A DNA stretch of 64,000 bases, taken from contig NZ_AUDO01000001.1 in the NCBI RefSeq assembly GCF_000425505.1, positions 1 through 64,000 on the forward strand. Reading direction: 5' to 3'. Shown one piece after another: positions 43,601 through 53,014 of the stretch; position 1 is the stretch's first letter; each line of letters opens with the position of its first letter. The notes under the pieces are model-generated. The model saw nothing but the letters and a program-made list of their open reading frames with translations. It was not told the DNA's origin and made no database searches. This stretch comes from Flavobacterium frigidarium DSM 17623. GTDB lineage: Bacteria > Bacteroidota > Bacteroidia > Flavobacteriales > Flavobacteriaceae. Made by a program: the position numbers and the translations under genes.

Positions 43601-44418
43601 TGAATAATTCAAGATTAAAATGGTCTACTACTTTTAATTTCTCAATCTACGATCAAGAAATTACAAGGCTTGCAAATGTACCAACAGTTTTAGGATTAGT
43701 TGACGGTACAGGAGGAAATGCAGTAGGTCATCCTAGAAACGCATTATACTCATACCAGTTCACAGGATTAAATAATCAAGGATTACCTACTTTCATTATG
43801 CCAGAAGGCGAAAGTGATAACATTGCAGGTGCCAACTTCCAAGATTCAGAAGATGTTACTAAATATTTGAAATATGAAGGATCAATCGAACCAAATAAAT
43901 CAGCAGGTATTTCGAATACATTCACTTATGATAACTGGTCTTTAAATGTATTTATAGTTGCAGCTGGTGGAAACAAGGTTCGTTTAAATCCTATTTATTC
44001 TAGCAGTTATGACGATTTAACTGTTTTCACAAAAGAATTCACAAATAGATGGTTGAATCCAGGAGATGAGGCATTCACAAACATTCCAGTAATTGCTGAC
44101 CAAAGATTAATTGCAAATTATGCAGCCGAATCAAGAAGTTTGACAAGAGCTTACAACGCTTACAATTATTCAGATGAGCGTGTTGCAGACGGAGCATTCG
44201 TACGTCTTAAAAATGTGTCATTAACTTATGAATTTCCTTCTGATTTCAAGAAACGTATAGGATTAAGTAGATTTTCTATGAAGGCATCTACTGCAAATCC
44301 ACTGTTGATTTATTCAGATAAAAAATTAAATGGTCAAGATCCTGAGTTTTATAGAACTGGAGGAGTTTCTCAACCAATCACGAGCCAATACACATTCTCA
44401 CTTAACGTATCATTCTAA
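40694..44418 (+). pseudogene. SusC/RagA TonB-dependent receptor, frame broken by an 11-bp tandem duplication
   Basis: Outer-membrane receptor that takes up oligomers together with SusD. From the ATG at 40694 the frame gives a start (MKKPVVKQRLLFRIMKITLF, then QLLLAFVFSTVTMANSVNGQ) and stops at 40850-40852. The STN domain continues in another frame from LDLENLTLSNALSKLEKSAKVKFSYNS. The cause is visible: ACTAGAGTTAC occurs twice in tandem (40826-40836, 40837-40847). Removing one copy joins the frames exactly. The downstream frame has no ATG until 41128 and then runs for 1096 residues: carboxypeptidase-like domain, plug (SuVDISRMIEGKAAGV-type region, DGIVQEDIVNLS), and barrel ending in a terminal Phe (YTFSLNVSF). 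A protein starting there would lack signal peptide and STN. It may be a true mutation, a reversible slippage switch or a sequence error. Confidence 0.88.
40826..40847 (+). repeat. 11-bp tandem duplication causing a frameshift
   Basis: Two adjacent exact copies of ACTAGAGTTAC, followed by a partial third (ACTAGA). With one copy the coding sequence reads D-T-R-V-T-L-D-L-E-N-L-T in one frame. With two it runs into TAG within 5 bases after the second copy. Confidence 0.92.
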
Positions 44419-44429
44419 TTATAAAAGAC

Positions 44430-45908
44430 ATGAGAAAAATAAATATAACCTTATCACTACTCGTACTTTTAAGTCTTACTAGTTGTGACGACTTCCTATC
44501 TGAAACGCCAGATAACAGAACACAATTAGATAGTCCAGAAAAAATATCAGAGATTCTTGTAGAAGCATATCCACAAGCAAACTATATGCTATTTGCAGAA
44601 ACAATGACCGATAATGTTTTTGATAGTGGCGATTTAACACTTTCAAACGTTCAAAATTCTTTGGACTACAATTGGGAAATGCAAATAGAAACGCAACAAG
44701 ATACTCCTTCGGATTATTGGGATGCTTGCTATCGTGCAATTGCACATGCAAATCAAGCACTAGACGCTATAGATAAATTAGGAAATCCAGCAAATTTGCA
44801 ACCACAAAAAGGAGAAGCTTTATTAGCTAGAGCATACTCGCACTTTATGCTTGTATCCTTGTTCTCTCAAAGATACGACCCTACAACTGCTAAGTCTGAA
44901 TTAGGAATTCCTTACGTACTATCTCCTGAAACAACATTGCTTAAGGAGTACAAGAGAAACACAATCGAGGAAGTTTACAATTTTATCGAATCAGATGTTG
45001 AAGAAGGTTTGAAATATGTGAACAACGATTATGCACAACCTAAATTTCACTTTAATGTAGCAGCTGCAAACTCTTTTGCGAGTCGTTTTTATGCTGTTAT
45101 TGGTAAATGGGAAAAAGTAATCGCTGTATCAAATGCTTTAGGAAATAGACCAGTAGGAGAATTAAGAGACTATCAGTCTTATCTTGATCTAGATTTCAAC
45201 ACTGGAGAACGTAAATATTCTCAAGAAAGTGAGAATACAAATTTACTTATTGCTTCGGCATCATCTGTTTACTCACGAACATTCAGTCGTAACAGATTTC
45301 AGATGACTGGTGCAGATAGAGATGTGCTTTTTGGAGCAGCAACAAATTTAGCTAACAAAGGATATCTATATCGTCCATTATCATACAATGGCCAAATCAC
45401 CATATTTGTACCCAAGTTTGTAGAGTATTTTAGATATACAAATGTAAATGCAGGTATTGGTCAACCATTTGATGCTTTAGTTCTTTTATCAAATGATGAG
45501 CTATTCTTGAATAGAATCGAGGCGCATATTATGACAAATCAATTAGCAGTTGCTAACGAGGAAATTGATTATTTCTTGTCGCAAAGAATAACGGCTTACA
45601 ACACTACCACAGATAAAGTTTCTGAGGCAAAAATTGTAGCTAAGTATCCGGTGATTGCAAATGAATACACTCCATTTTACACTATGACTGCTGTGCAAAC
45701 ATCATACATTAAAGCCGTTGCCGAAATGAGAAGAAGAGAGTTTGTTCACGAAGGTTTAAGATGGTTAGATATTAAAAGGTTTGCACTGTCAATTACGCAT
45801 AAATCATACAACGAGCCAGACAACGTTCTAACTAAAAATGATTTACGTAAAGCTATTCAATTGCCTTTACATGTAACTAACACTGGAGTAGAGAAAAACC
45901 CACGCTAA
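44430..45908 (+). CDS. SusD/RagB-family nutrient-binding lipoprotein
   Basis: A surface lipoprotein that caps the SusC channel and captures its ligand. It has 492 residues with lipobox ITLSLLVLLSLTSCDDF (lipid cysteine about C19). Helical TPR-like regions (ALLARAYSHFMLVSLFSQRYDP) and the C-terminal SusD pattern (MRRREFVHEGLRWLDIKRF) support the call. It lies 11 bases after the SusC gene and before two further lipoprotein genes. The ligand is unknown. The two downstream genes are typical of loci for peptides or other non-glycan substrates. Confidence 0.93.
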   Translation: MRKINITLSLLVLLSLTSCDDFLSETPDNRTQLDSPEKISEILVEAYPQANYMLFAETMTDNVFDSGDLTLSNVQNSLDYNWEMQIETQQDTPSDYWDACYRAIAHANQALDAIDKLGNPANLQPQKGEALLARAYSHFMLVSLFSQRYDPTTAKSELGIPYVLSPETTLLKEYKRNTIEEVYNFIESDVEEGLKYVNNDYAQPKFHFNVAAANSFASRFYAVIGKWEKVIAVSNALGNRPVGELRDYQSYLDLDFNTGERKYSQESENTNLLIASASSVYSRTFSRNRFQMTGADRDVLFGAATNLANKGYLYRPLSYNGQITIFVPKFVEYFRYTNVNAGIGQPFDALVLLSNDELFLNRIEAHIMTNQLAVANEEIDYFLSQRITAYNTTTDKVSEAKIVAKYPVIANEYTPFYTMTAVQTSYIKAVAEMRRREFVHEGLRWLDIKRFALSITHKSYNEPDNVLTKNDLRKAIQLPLHVTNTGVEKNPR

Positions 45909-45919
45909 AACTAAATCAA

Positions 45920-46777
45920 ATGAAAAAATTCAAATTATATAAAAATGTATTAGTGCTATCTTCTGTTTTATTTCTGGGAGCTTGCGCTAGTGACGAACCA
46001 TTAACCGAGAGTATTTTAGATACTACTGTCCCTGTAAAATCTTCATTAGACAATTGGATAGATACTAATTTCTTAACACCTTACAATATCAATGTGCAAT
46101 ACAAGTGGGATCAAAATGTAGTAGATAACAATCGTTACTTGTTTCCACCAACACAAACAAAAGTACAGCCAGCATTAGAAATCGTGCAAAAAATATGGTT
46201 ACAAAGTTATTCTACTATTGGAGGAGCTGATTTTGTTAAAAAAATTGCTCCAAGAGAATTTGTTTTGGTAGGTGGTGTTAACTTAAACACTACAGGTACC
46301 ATTACACTTGGACTTGCAGATGCTGGACAGAGAATTACTTTATTTGAAACAGACAAAGTCAACAAAACTGATCGTGAAAACGTAAAGCGTTTTATAAAAA
46401 CGATTCAACACGAATACATTCACATCTTGAACCAAACAAAACCGTTTGACGAAAAGACATTGGCAAAAATAACACCTACAGGATATACTTCAAACTGGTA
46501 TGCTACGTCTACGGCTGTGGCTAATGAAGAAGGTTTTATATCTGACTATGCAAGATCTAACATCAATGAGGATTTTGCAGAAATGGCAGCAACTATGTTG
46601 ATTAACTCTAAAGCAGAATATCAAGCTATTTTAGATGGAATTGAAGATGAGGAAGCTGTAGCTAATATCAAAGCTAAAGAAGCAGTCGTGGTAAAATACT
46701 TTAAAGACGCTTTTAATATGGATTTTTACAAATTAAGAGACGAGGCTGAGAAAAACACTAACGAACTTACTAAGTAA
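45920..46777 (+). CDS. Zinc metallohydrolase-like lipoprotein of a SusCD locus
   Basis: A 285-residue lipoprotein (LFLGACASDEP, lipid cysteine about C22) with the zinc motif HEYIH (164-168) in FIKTIQHEYIHILNQTKPF. A later acidic stretch, NEDFAEMAATMLI, could supply the third ligand. This matches the substrate-import-associated zinc metallohydrolase lipoproteins found next to SusC/SusD pairs. It probably acts at the cell surface on the imported substrate. It is 11 bases after susD and 15 bases before the DUF4302-like gene. Confidence 0.88.
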   Translation: MKKFKLYKNVLVLSSVLFLGACASDEPLTESILDTTVPVKSSLDNWIDTNFLTPYNINVQYKWDQNVVDNNRYLFPPTQTKVQPALEIVQKIWLQSYSTIGGADFVKKIAPREFVLVGGVNLNTTGTITLGLADAGQRITLFETDKVNKTDRENVKRFIKTIQHEYIHILNQTKPFDEKTLAKITPTGYTSNWYATSTAVANEEGFISDYARSNINEDFAEMAATMLINSKAEYQAILDGIEDEEAVANIKAKEAVVVKYFKDAFNMDFYKLRDEAEKNTNELTK

Positions 46778-46792
46778 ATAATAACAAACACT

Positions 46793-48130
46793 ATGAAATT
46801 AAAATCTATATTTAATTATATATTGGTTGCTATTTTAGCAATACAATTAGTTTCTTGCGATAACAAAGAAACTTTAGAATCGCCCTTTGGGGCCACGCCA
46901 GCCGAGCGCCTAGATGCTAAGCAAAAAGAGCTTAACGACTTATTAGAATCATCTGAATTTGGTTGGAAAGCAGTATACTTTACCGATGTTACCCAACTAG
47001 GTGGTTTTACGCACGTCTTTAAATTTAAAGATGGAAAAGTAGATATGGCCTCTGACTTTGATGATGACACTTCTGTATATTCAAGTGAATATTCTATTGA
47101 GTTAGGAAGTACTACAAGTTTACTTTTTAGTACAAGCAATAGAATACACTTATTATCTGATTCTAACAACGCTCCAACAGCTGCATTAAGAGGAAAAGGG
47201 TACAAAGGAGATTTTCAATTTCTTTACTACGGTCAAGAAAATGGCGAAATCATTTTTAGAACTAATAGAAGTTTTGAAGAATTACGTTTTGTTAAAGCAA
47301 CTGCGGCTGACTGGACTAATCTAGCCAAAGCTAGAGCGATGATTCCTAATGTTGTTGGAGCATCATCTCGACCACTTTTTAGACTTTTAGAGACTAACGA
47401 CGGTTCAAAAATTAATCAATTTGATTTTACTTTTACACCTGCCTCTCGTTATGCAGTGGCTAACTCAATTGTAGCTGGCTCTAGCTTTTCTTATAATGTC
47501 GGTATTGCTTATACTGCAACTGGAATTACTGTAAAACCTGCAATTAAGGTAGGAACTCAAGATTTAACAGATTTTGTTTACGATGCTAACACCGGAAGTT
47601 TTAATGCAGCTGGTACAGGAGGAGTGACTGCAACTATTAGATACTCTAATAAACCGCTTGTTCTAACTGATGACTATAAACCATTACTACCTGGTAATCC
47701 AACTGTCATATATGCATACATTGCAGCTAATTTATCTACGGCAGCTTCAAATTCTAATTTTACAAATAGCTTACTAAATGCAGCAAATGCATCACTGCCT
47801 TCAACGCAGAAAATCAATAGAATCCAATTTTACTTTAATGATGGAGCTAATGGTAGCTACATCGCTTACACTTTTACTGGTGGCCGTGCAGCTGTATATC
47901 ATTTTGTCAAAGTAACTGAAGATCCAGTTAATAAAACGATTAAGTTATCTAACGACGGGTGGTCAGTTGCAACTCCACCTACATTCTTACAAGCTATTGA
48001 TAACCAACTATTAGACCCTAATGGGTTGTACGTCAAAAAAGAGACTTTCAAAATAAACTTTAGCAACACAATTTACACGTTCACTAGTGCTTCTAGTAAT
48101 TTTAGATTAACAACTTACGCATTTCAGTAA
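46793..48130 (+). CDS. DUF4302-like lipoprotein of the SusCD locus
   Basis: A 445-residue lipoprotein (LVAILAIQLVSCDNKE, lipid cysteine about C23). The segment ERLDAKQKELNDLLESSEFGWKAVYFTD followed by GGFTHVFKFKDGKVDMASD is the pattern of the DUF4302 family. Its genes regularly follow SusD and zinc metallohydrolase genes. It is mostly beta-rich and probably surface-exposed; exact role unknown. It is the last gene of the operon and is followed by a strong terminator. Confidence 0.82.
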   Translation: MKLKSIFNYILVAILAIQLVSCDNKETLESPFGATPAERLDAKQKELNDLLESSEFGWKAVYFTDVTQLGGFTHVFKFKDGKVDMASDFDDDTSVYSSEYSIELGSTTSLLFSTSNRIHLLSDSNNAPTAALRGKGYKGDFQFLYYGQENGEIIFRTNRSFEELRFVKATAADWTNLAKARAMIPNVVGASSRPLFRLLETNDGSKINQFDFTFTPASRYAVANSIVAGSSFSYNVGIAYTATGITVKPAIKVGTQDLTDFVYDANTGSFNAAGTGGVTATIRYSNKPLVLTDDYKPLLPGNPTVIYAYIAANLSTAASNSNFTNSLLNAANASLPSTQKINRIQFYFNDGANGSYIAYTFTGGRAAVYHFVKVTEDPVNKTIKLSNDGWSVATPPTFLQAIDNQLLDPNGLYVKKETFKINFSNTIYTFTSASSNFRLTTYAFQ

Positions 48131-48155
48131 AATTTAATACTGTTTTTTTTTATAG

Positions 48156-48180
48156 AAGGTTGCTCGTCATGAGCAACCTT
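48156..48180 (+). terminator. Terminator of the SusCD operon
   Basis: AAGGTTGCTC and GAGCAACCTT form a perfect 10-bp stem followed by a T-run, 25 bases after the last stop codon. Confidence 0.9.
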
Positions 48181-48307
48181 CTTTTTTTTACATACCAATC
48201 ACAAGATACAATTCTAGTATTTTCCATAATTCACAAAGCTTTCATAAACCTAAAATGTGTAACTTTACTTTTTACTACTTTAGCAATAAATTTAGAAATT
48301 CACACTT

Positions 48308-49897
48308 ATGCCAACCGACTGTATCAGCTATCAAAATTCTGGTTATTTCTCGCCTTTGATGAATGATTATTTAGACGAAAAATCAAACTTAAAATCACTA
48401 TACAACCGCTTTCCAAAAATTGAAAATTTTGAAGCGCAAATTGCTGAAAAACAAGCCAACTTTAATAACGCTTCAAGACCCAAGCTTGTAACCATTCTAC
48501 TCGAACAATATATAGGAGTTCCATCATCTTATTTGACACAACAAAATATCGAAAGTTTAAAGGTTGAGAATACTTTTACAGTTATCACGGGGCATCAACT
48601 CAATTTATTTAGCGGCCCACTTTACTTTTTGTATAAAATAATATCAACTATTAATCTGACCAAAGAATTAAAAGCAAAATATCCTGCTTCTAATTTTGTG
48701 CCAATTTATTGGATGGCAACTGAAGACCATGATTTTGAAGAGATAAATTACTTTAACTTTAAGGGGAAAAAATTCAGGTGGAATAAAGTGAGTACAGGTC
48801 CTGTTGGCCGTTTATCAACCGAAGGTTTAGCCGAATTTTTTACAATTTATCAGCAAGAGTTAGGGACTAGTACAAATGCCTCGGCTCTTAAAAAAATGTT
48901 CGAAGAAGCCTACTTAAAGCATGATAATTTAGCCGATGCAACAAGGCACTTAGCTAACGCCCTTTTTGGAGAATTAGGCCTAGTAATTATTGATGCAGAC
49001 AACAGCGAATTAAAACGAAATTTTATTCCTTATATTAAGGAGGAATTATTACATCAAAAATCTCACAAAGCCGTTATCGAAACTACTTCTCATTTAGAGC
49101 AGTACAACATACAAGTGAATCCGCGTGAAATTAATTTATTTTATATCGAAGACGATCTACGCGAACGCATTATTTTCGAAAATAACAATTACAAAGTAAA
49201 CCACACAAATTTAGTTTTTTCAGAAGCTGAAATAATAGCACTTGTTGAAACTAATCCTGAAAAATTTAGTCCTAATGTAATTATGAGACCTTTGTATCAA
49301 GAGGTCATTTTACCTAATTTATGTTATATAGGTGGAGGTGGAGAAATTGCATATTGGTTAGAACTTAAATCTTTTTTTGAAACAGTACAAATCACTTTTC
49401 CTATGTTGTTGCTTAGAAATTCAGTTCTATTAGCCACAGAAAAACAGCTTAAAAAAATTGACAAACTCAACTTATCTTGGAGTGACTTATTTTCTAAACA
49501 GGAAATGCTTAAAAATAAAGTTACTGAAGATCACTCTGCTTTTCCTATTGACTTAACAAATTATAAACTACAATTACAGCAGCAATTTGCAGATTTGTTC
49601 GCATTAGCCGCTCAAACAGATAAATCGTTTACGGGTGCTGTGAAAGCGCAGGAAAAAAAGCAAATAAAAGGTTTGGAAAATCTAGAGAAACGTTTATTAA
49701 AAGCGCAGAAAAGAAAGTTCTCAGAAGAAATAGAGCGCGCTACCGACCTTCAAAATGAATTATTTCCAAACAAAAGTTTGCAGGAAAGACAAGCTAATTT
49801 CTCTGAATTTTACTTGGAGTCTGGTACAAGTTTGATTCCCAAATTAATTGCTACGTTAAAGCCATTAGATCAAACATTCGAGATTATTACCATATAA
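48308..49897 (+). CDS. bshC: Bacillithiol biosynthesis cysteine-adding enzyme BshC
   Basis: Catalyses the last step of bacillithiol synthesis, adding cysteine to glucosaminyl-malate. The 529-residue length and features fit: N-terminal YQNSGYFSPLMNDYL, then FTVITGHQLNLFSGPLYFLYKIISTINLTKEL and VPIYWMATEDHDFEEINYF (HxxH-like nucleotidyl-transferase-type motifs), GRLSTEGL, and a C-terminal coiled coil (KKQIKGLENLEKRLLKAQKRKFSEEIERATDLQNELFPN). It implies a bacillithiol-based redox buffer. It appears monocistronic; ndk follows with its own promoter. Confidence 0.94.
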   Translation: MPTDCISYQNSGYFSPLMNDYLDEKSNLKSLYNRFPKIENFEAQIAEKQANFNNASRPKLVTILLEQYIGVPSSYLTQQNIESLKVENTFTVITGHQLNLFSGPLYFLYKIISTINLTKELKAKYPASNFVPIYWMATEDHDFEEINYFNFKGKKFRWNKVSTGPVGRLSTEGLAEFFTIYQQELGTSTNASALKKMFEEAYLKHDNLADATRHLANALFGELGLVIIDADNSELKRNFIPYIKEELLHQKSHKAVIETTSHLEQYNIQVNPREINLFYIEDDLRERIIFENNNYKVNHTNLVFSEAEIIALVETNPEKFSPNVIMRPLYQEVILPNLCYIGGGGEIAYWLELKSFFETVQITFPMLLLRNSVLLATEKQLKKIDKLNLSWSDLFSKQEMLKNKVTEDHSAFPIDLTNYKLQLQQQFADLFALAAQTDKSFTGAVKAQEKKQIKGLENLEKRLLKAQKRKFSEEIERATDLQNELFPNKSLQERQANFSEFYLESGTSLIPKLIATLKPLDQTFEIITI

Positions 49898-49950
49898 TTT
49901 TTTTTCAGTGGTATCTTTAAGAAATTAGCACATTATTAAACAAAATAAAC

Positions 49951-49958
49951 TATTTTTG
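49951..49958 (+). promoter_or_regulatory. ndk promoter -7 box
   Basis: TATTTTTG followed by CACAAAATTTAAAAAATAAC lies 22 bases before the ndk start codon and matches the Bacteroidota consensus. Confidence 0.6.
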
Positions 49959-49980
49959 CACAAAATTTAAAAAATAACAA

Positions 49981-50400
49981 ATGGCTACTAATAGAACATT
50001 TACAATGATTAAACCGGATGCAGTAGCAAACGGACATATCGGAAACATTCTTGCAATGATTACTAATGCAGGATTCAAAATCGTATCTTTAAAATTAACT
50101 CAGTTAACTATTGCTGATGCTCAAGCATTTTACGCAGTTCACTCTGCAAGACCTTTCTACGGAGAATTAGTTGAATTCATGTCAAGAGGACCAATCGTTG
50201 CTGCTATTTTAGAAAAAGAAAATGCAGTTGAAGATTTTAGAACTTTAATTGGAGCTACTAATCCTGCTGAAGCTGCTGAAGGAACTATCCGTAAAGCATA
50301 CGCTACTTCAATTGGAGAAAATGCTGTTCACGGTTCAGATAGTGATGAAAACGCAGCTATTGAAGGTGCTTTCCATTTTGCTGGAAGAGAGCAATTCTAA
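49981..50400 (+). CDS. ndk: Nucleoside-diphosphate kinase
   Basis: Transfers the terminal phosphate from ATP to other nucleoside diphosphates through a phosphohistidine. It has 139 residues with the start [19 protein letters not shown] and active-site segment [15 protein letters not shown] (histidine in VHGSDS). The family length is normal. It has its own promoter and a strong terminator, with no operon partners. Confidence 0.97.
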   Translation: MATNRTFTMIKPDAVANGHIGNILAMITNAGFKIVSLKLTQLTIADAQAFYAVHSARPFYGELVEFMSRGPIVAAILEKENAVEDFRTLIGATNPAEAAEGTIRKAYATSIGENAVHGSDSDENAAIEGAFHFAGREQF

Positions 50401-50441
50401 TAAAACATACAATGTTTAATGTATTTTAGACATTCAAATAT

Positions 50442-50475
50442 AAAGGTGGACACTACAACAGTAATGTCCACCTTT
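50442..50475. terminator. Terminator after ndk
   Basis: AAAGGTGGACA and TGTCCACCTTT form an 11-bp stem followed by a T-run. It is shared with the convergent leftward gene at 50502. Confidence 0.9.
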
Positions 50476-50501
50476 TTTTATGTGCGCCAAAAAAATACAG
50501 T

Positions 50502-51446
50502 TTAAAAATCCATATTTATTAACGCTTCTTTTGCCTCTTTAAATTCAGCTATCATCTCTTTTACTATTTGCTCTGCCGATTTGATATCATGAATTAGTCC
50601 TGCAATTTGGCCTATTTCTAATTCTCCTTCGATTAAATCTCCTTCAAACATTCCTTTTTTTGCACGAGCACGACCTAATAGTGCTACTAAATCCTCTTTG
50701 CTGCCGTTATTATCATAAAGTGATTGAACATCATTGAAGAATTTGTTCTTAATCAATCGTACAGGCGCTAATTCTTTCAAAGTAAGTTGAGTACCACCCT
50801 CTTCTGTTGCAACAATTGTTTGTTTAAAATGATCGTGAGCAGAAGATTCAATTGATGCCGCAAACCTACTGCCTACTTGTACTCCATCAGCACCTAATGC
50901 CATTGCAGCAAGCATTCCTCTCCCACTTCCAATCCCTCCGGCAGCAATAACCGGGATGGTAATTTTTTCCTTAACCATAGGGATTAATGTAAGTGTCGTG
51001 GTTTCATCTCTACCGTTGTGTCCGCCGGCTTCAAAACCTTCAACTACAACAGCATCTACACCCGCATTTTGGGCCTTGAGAGCAAAAGCGGAACTACTAA
51101 CTACATGCACTACCGTAATCCCTTTTTCCTTTAAAAAAGCAGTCCATGTTTTAGGATTTCCTGCAGAAGTAAAAACGATTTTCACTCCCTCATCAATAAT
51201 GATATTCATAATCTCCTCAATATTGGGGTACAGCATGGGAACGTTAACACCAAAAGGTTTACTAGTCGCCTTTTTACACTTTTGAATGTGTTCACGCAAA
51301 ACTTCTGGATACATTGATCCAGCACCTATAAGCCCTAAGCCACCAGCATTACTTACTGCACTTGCAAGTTTATATCCGCTTACCCAAATCATTCCCCCCT
51401 GGATTATTGGGTACTGAATATTAAATAGTTTGGTTATTATATTCAT
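50502..51446 (-). CDS. Nitronate monooxygenase / FabK-like flavoprotein
   Basis: A 314-residue TIM-barrel FMN enzyme of the 2-nitropropane dioxygenase family. Signature segments: start IITKLFNIQYPIIQGGMIWVSGYKLASAVSNAGGLGLIGAGSM, then VVVEGFEAGGHNG with the family's H and the FMN-binding IPVIAAGGIGSGRGMLAAMALGADGVQVGSRF. The family includes nitronate detoxifying enzymes and enoyl-ACP reductases; which it is cannot be decided by eye. It is a single leftward gene, and the 304-base region upstream holds no gene. Confidence 0.9.
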   Translation of the reverse strand: MNIITKLFNIQYPIIQGGMIWVSGYKLASAVSNAGGLGLIGAGSMYPEVLREHIQKCKKATSKPFGVNVPMLYPNIEEIMNIIIDEGVKIVFTSAGNPKTWTAFLKEKGITVVHVVSSSAFALKAQNAGVDAVVVEGFEAGGHNGRDETTTLTLIPMVKEKITIPVIAAGGIGSGRGMLAAMALGADGVQVGSRFAASIESSAHDHFKQTIVATEEGGTQLTLKELAPVRLIKNKFFNDVQSLYDNNGSKEDLVALLGRARAKKGMFEGDLIEGELEIGQIAGLIHDIKSAEQIVKEMIAEFKEAKEALINMDF

Positions 51447-51692
51447 AAAATGTTGAAAATTTAGAAATTCATATTTTTGATCAAAATCATGTTACCAAAT
51501 TTATCGAAAATTAAGTGAAATCAGAAAAAAAGTAATTATTATATGTATTCCTTAATTCATTCAAAAAATGAATTGATTAGACGATAACCACTTTAAGTTC
51601 TAAATAATTAGTAAAGGACATCTCAGATTCTTCGACACTGATTAAAATTTAATTTCATCGAACCAAATCTAAATGGGATTACAGCATAAAAA
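51447..51692. other. Gene-free spacer between two leftward genes
   Basis: About 250 AT-rich bases without a supported gene. It should contain the promoter of the nitronate monooxygenase-like gene next to its start; I found no clear -7 box. The mnmA terminator hairpin closes it on the right. Confidence 0.55.
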
Positions 51693-51728
51693 AAACCAGA
51701 CAAAAGCATGTTAACTCTTATCTGGTTT
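51693..51728 (-). terminator. Terminator of mnmA
   Basis: AAACCAGA and TCTGGTTT form a stem, with an A-run on the left that is a T-run on the minus strand, 23 bases after the mnmA stop codon. Confidence 0.7.
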
Positions 51729-51750
51729 TAATTTTTATATAGAAGTATTT

Positions 51751-52938
51751 TTACGAAATCACACCTGAACCTATTAATTCGTCATCTAAATACCAAGCTG
51801 CAAATTGCCCCTCAGTAATTGCAGATTGAGGTTCGTCAAAAACAATATACATTCCGTCCTCATATTGATGTAAAGTAGCTTTTTGTAACGGTTGACGGTA
51901 ACGAATACGAACCATCAACTCTGTTGTTTCACCATTGGCCAAAGCCATATCAGAACGTACCCAATGTACTTCTGAATTCTCTATAAACAACCCTTTTCTA
52001 AATAATCCAGGATGCTGACTACTCAAACCTGTATAAATGGTATTTGTCTCAACGTTTGTTCCTATGATAAAAAGTGGATCCTTTGTCCCTCCTACATTCA
52101 ATCCTTTTCTCTGTCCGATTGTAAAGTAATGCGCCCCTTGATGTTGACCTACAACTTTACCCATCTCTGGAGTATAATTAATTTTAGTGGCATTCTGCCT
52201 TAGTTTATCCAAGACAGTTACTCCAGTATCTTCAGCAACAGCATAAACCGCGTCATCTTTATCAATTTGAACAATCTTCCCTTCCTTAGGCTGCAATTTT
52301 TGTTGCAAAAACTCAGGTAAACGTACCTTACCTATGAAACACAAACCTTGCGAATCTTTTTTCTCAGCCGTTACTAATTCCATTTCAGCTGCGATTTCAC
52401 GAACCTCAGGTTTAGTCAATTCACCTATAGGAAAAAGAGATTTAGCTAATTGCTCTTGTGATAACTGGCATAAGAAATAAGACTGATCCTTATTTACATC
52501 AGCACCTGCTTTTAATTGATAAATAGTTTCTCCATTTACCGTAGTTTCACTTTTACGACAGTAATGTCCTGTAGCAACATAATCAGCACCAAGACTTAAT
52601 GCAATCTTCATGAAAACATCAAATTTTATCTCTCTATTACAAAGTACATCTGGATTGGGAGTTCGTCCCTTTTCATATTCGTTGAACATGTAATCAACAA
52701 TCTTCTCCTTATACTCTTCGCTTAAATCAACTGTTTGAAAAGGAATACCTAATTTCTCAGCAACAAGCAACGCATCGTTGCTGTCCTCTAACCAAGGACA
52801 CTCGTTAGAAATAGTAACTGAATCATCATGCCAGTTTTTCATAAAAAGACCAATCACTTCATATCCTTGTTGCTGCAACAAATATGCTGCAACACTCGAA
52901 TCTACACCTCCAGAAAGTCCTACTACAACTCGCTTCAT
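51751..52938 (-). CDS. mnmA: tRNA-specific 2-thiouridylase
   Basis: Thiolates uridine 34 in the anticodon of tRNA-Glu, -Gln and -Lys. The PP-loop is at the start ([20 protein letters not shown]), followed by the catalytic cysteine regions ([10 protein letters not shown] and GLCFIGK) and the C-terminal barrel domains. An upstream in-frame ATG at 52962 is possible, but the -7 box TAACTTTG (minus strand, 52960-52967) overlaps it. The start at 52938, giving 395 residues, is therefore preferred. Confidence 0.95.
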   Translation of the reverse strand: MKRVVVGLSGGVDSSVAAYLLQQQGYEVIGLFMKNWHDDSVTISNECPWLEDSNDALLVAEKLGIPFQTVDLSEEYKEKIVDYMFNEYEKGRTPNPDVLCNREIKFDVFMKIALSLGADYVATGHYCRKSETTVNGETIYQLKAGADVNKDQSYFLCQLSQEQLAKSLFPIGELTKPEVREIAAEMELVTAEKKDSQGLCFIGKVRLPEFLQQKLQPKEGKIVQIDKDDAVYAVAEDTGVTVLDKLRQNATKINYTPEMGKVVGQHQGAHYFTIGQRKGLNVGGTKDPLFIIGTNVETNTIYTGLSSQHPGLFRKGLFIENSEVHWVRSDMALANGETTELMVRIRYRQPLQKATLHQYEDGMYIVFDEPQSAITEGQFAAWYLDDELIGSGVIS

Positions 52939-52959
52939 TTTTTTATTTTTTTGAGACTG

Positions 52960-52967
52960 CAAAGTTA
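52960..52967 (-). promoter_or_regulatory. mnmA promoter -7 box
   Basis: TAACTTTG on the minus strand matches TAnnTTTG. It would start transcription near 52955, which fixes the mnmA start codon at 52938. Confidence 0.6.
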
Positions 52968-53014
52968 CAATGTTTTAATTTACTATCGTAGCCGCCCTCT
53001 TTTAAATTAACGCA

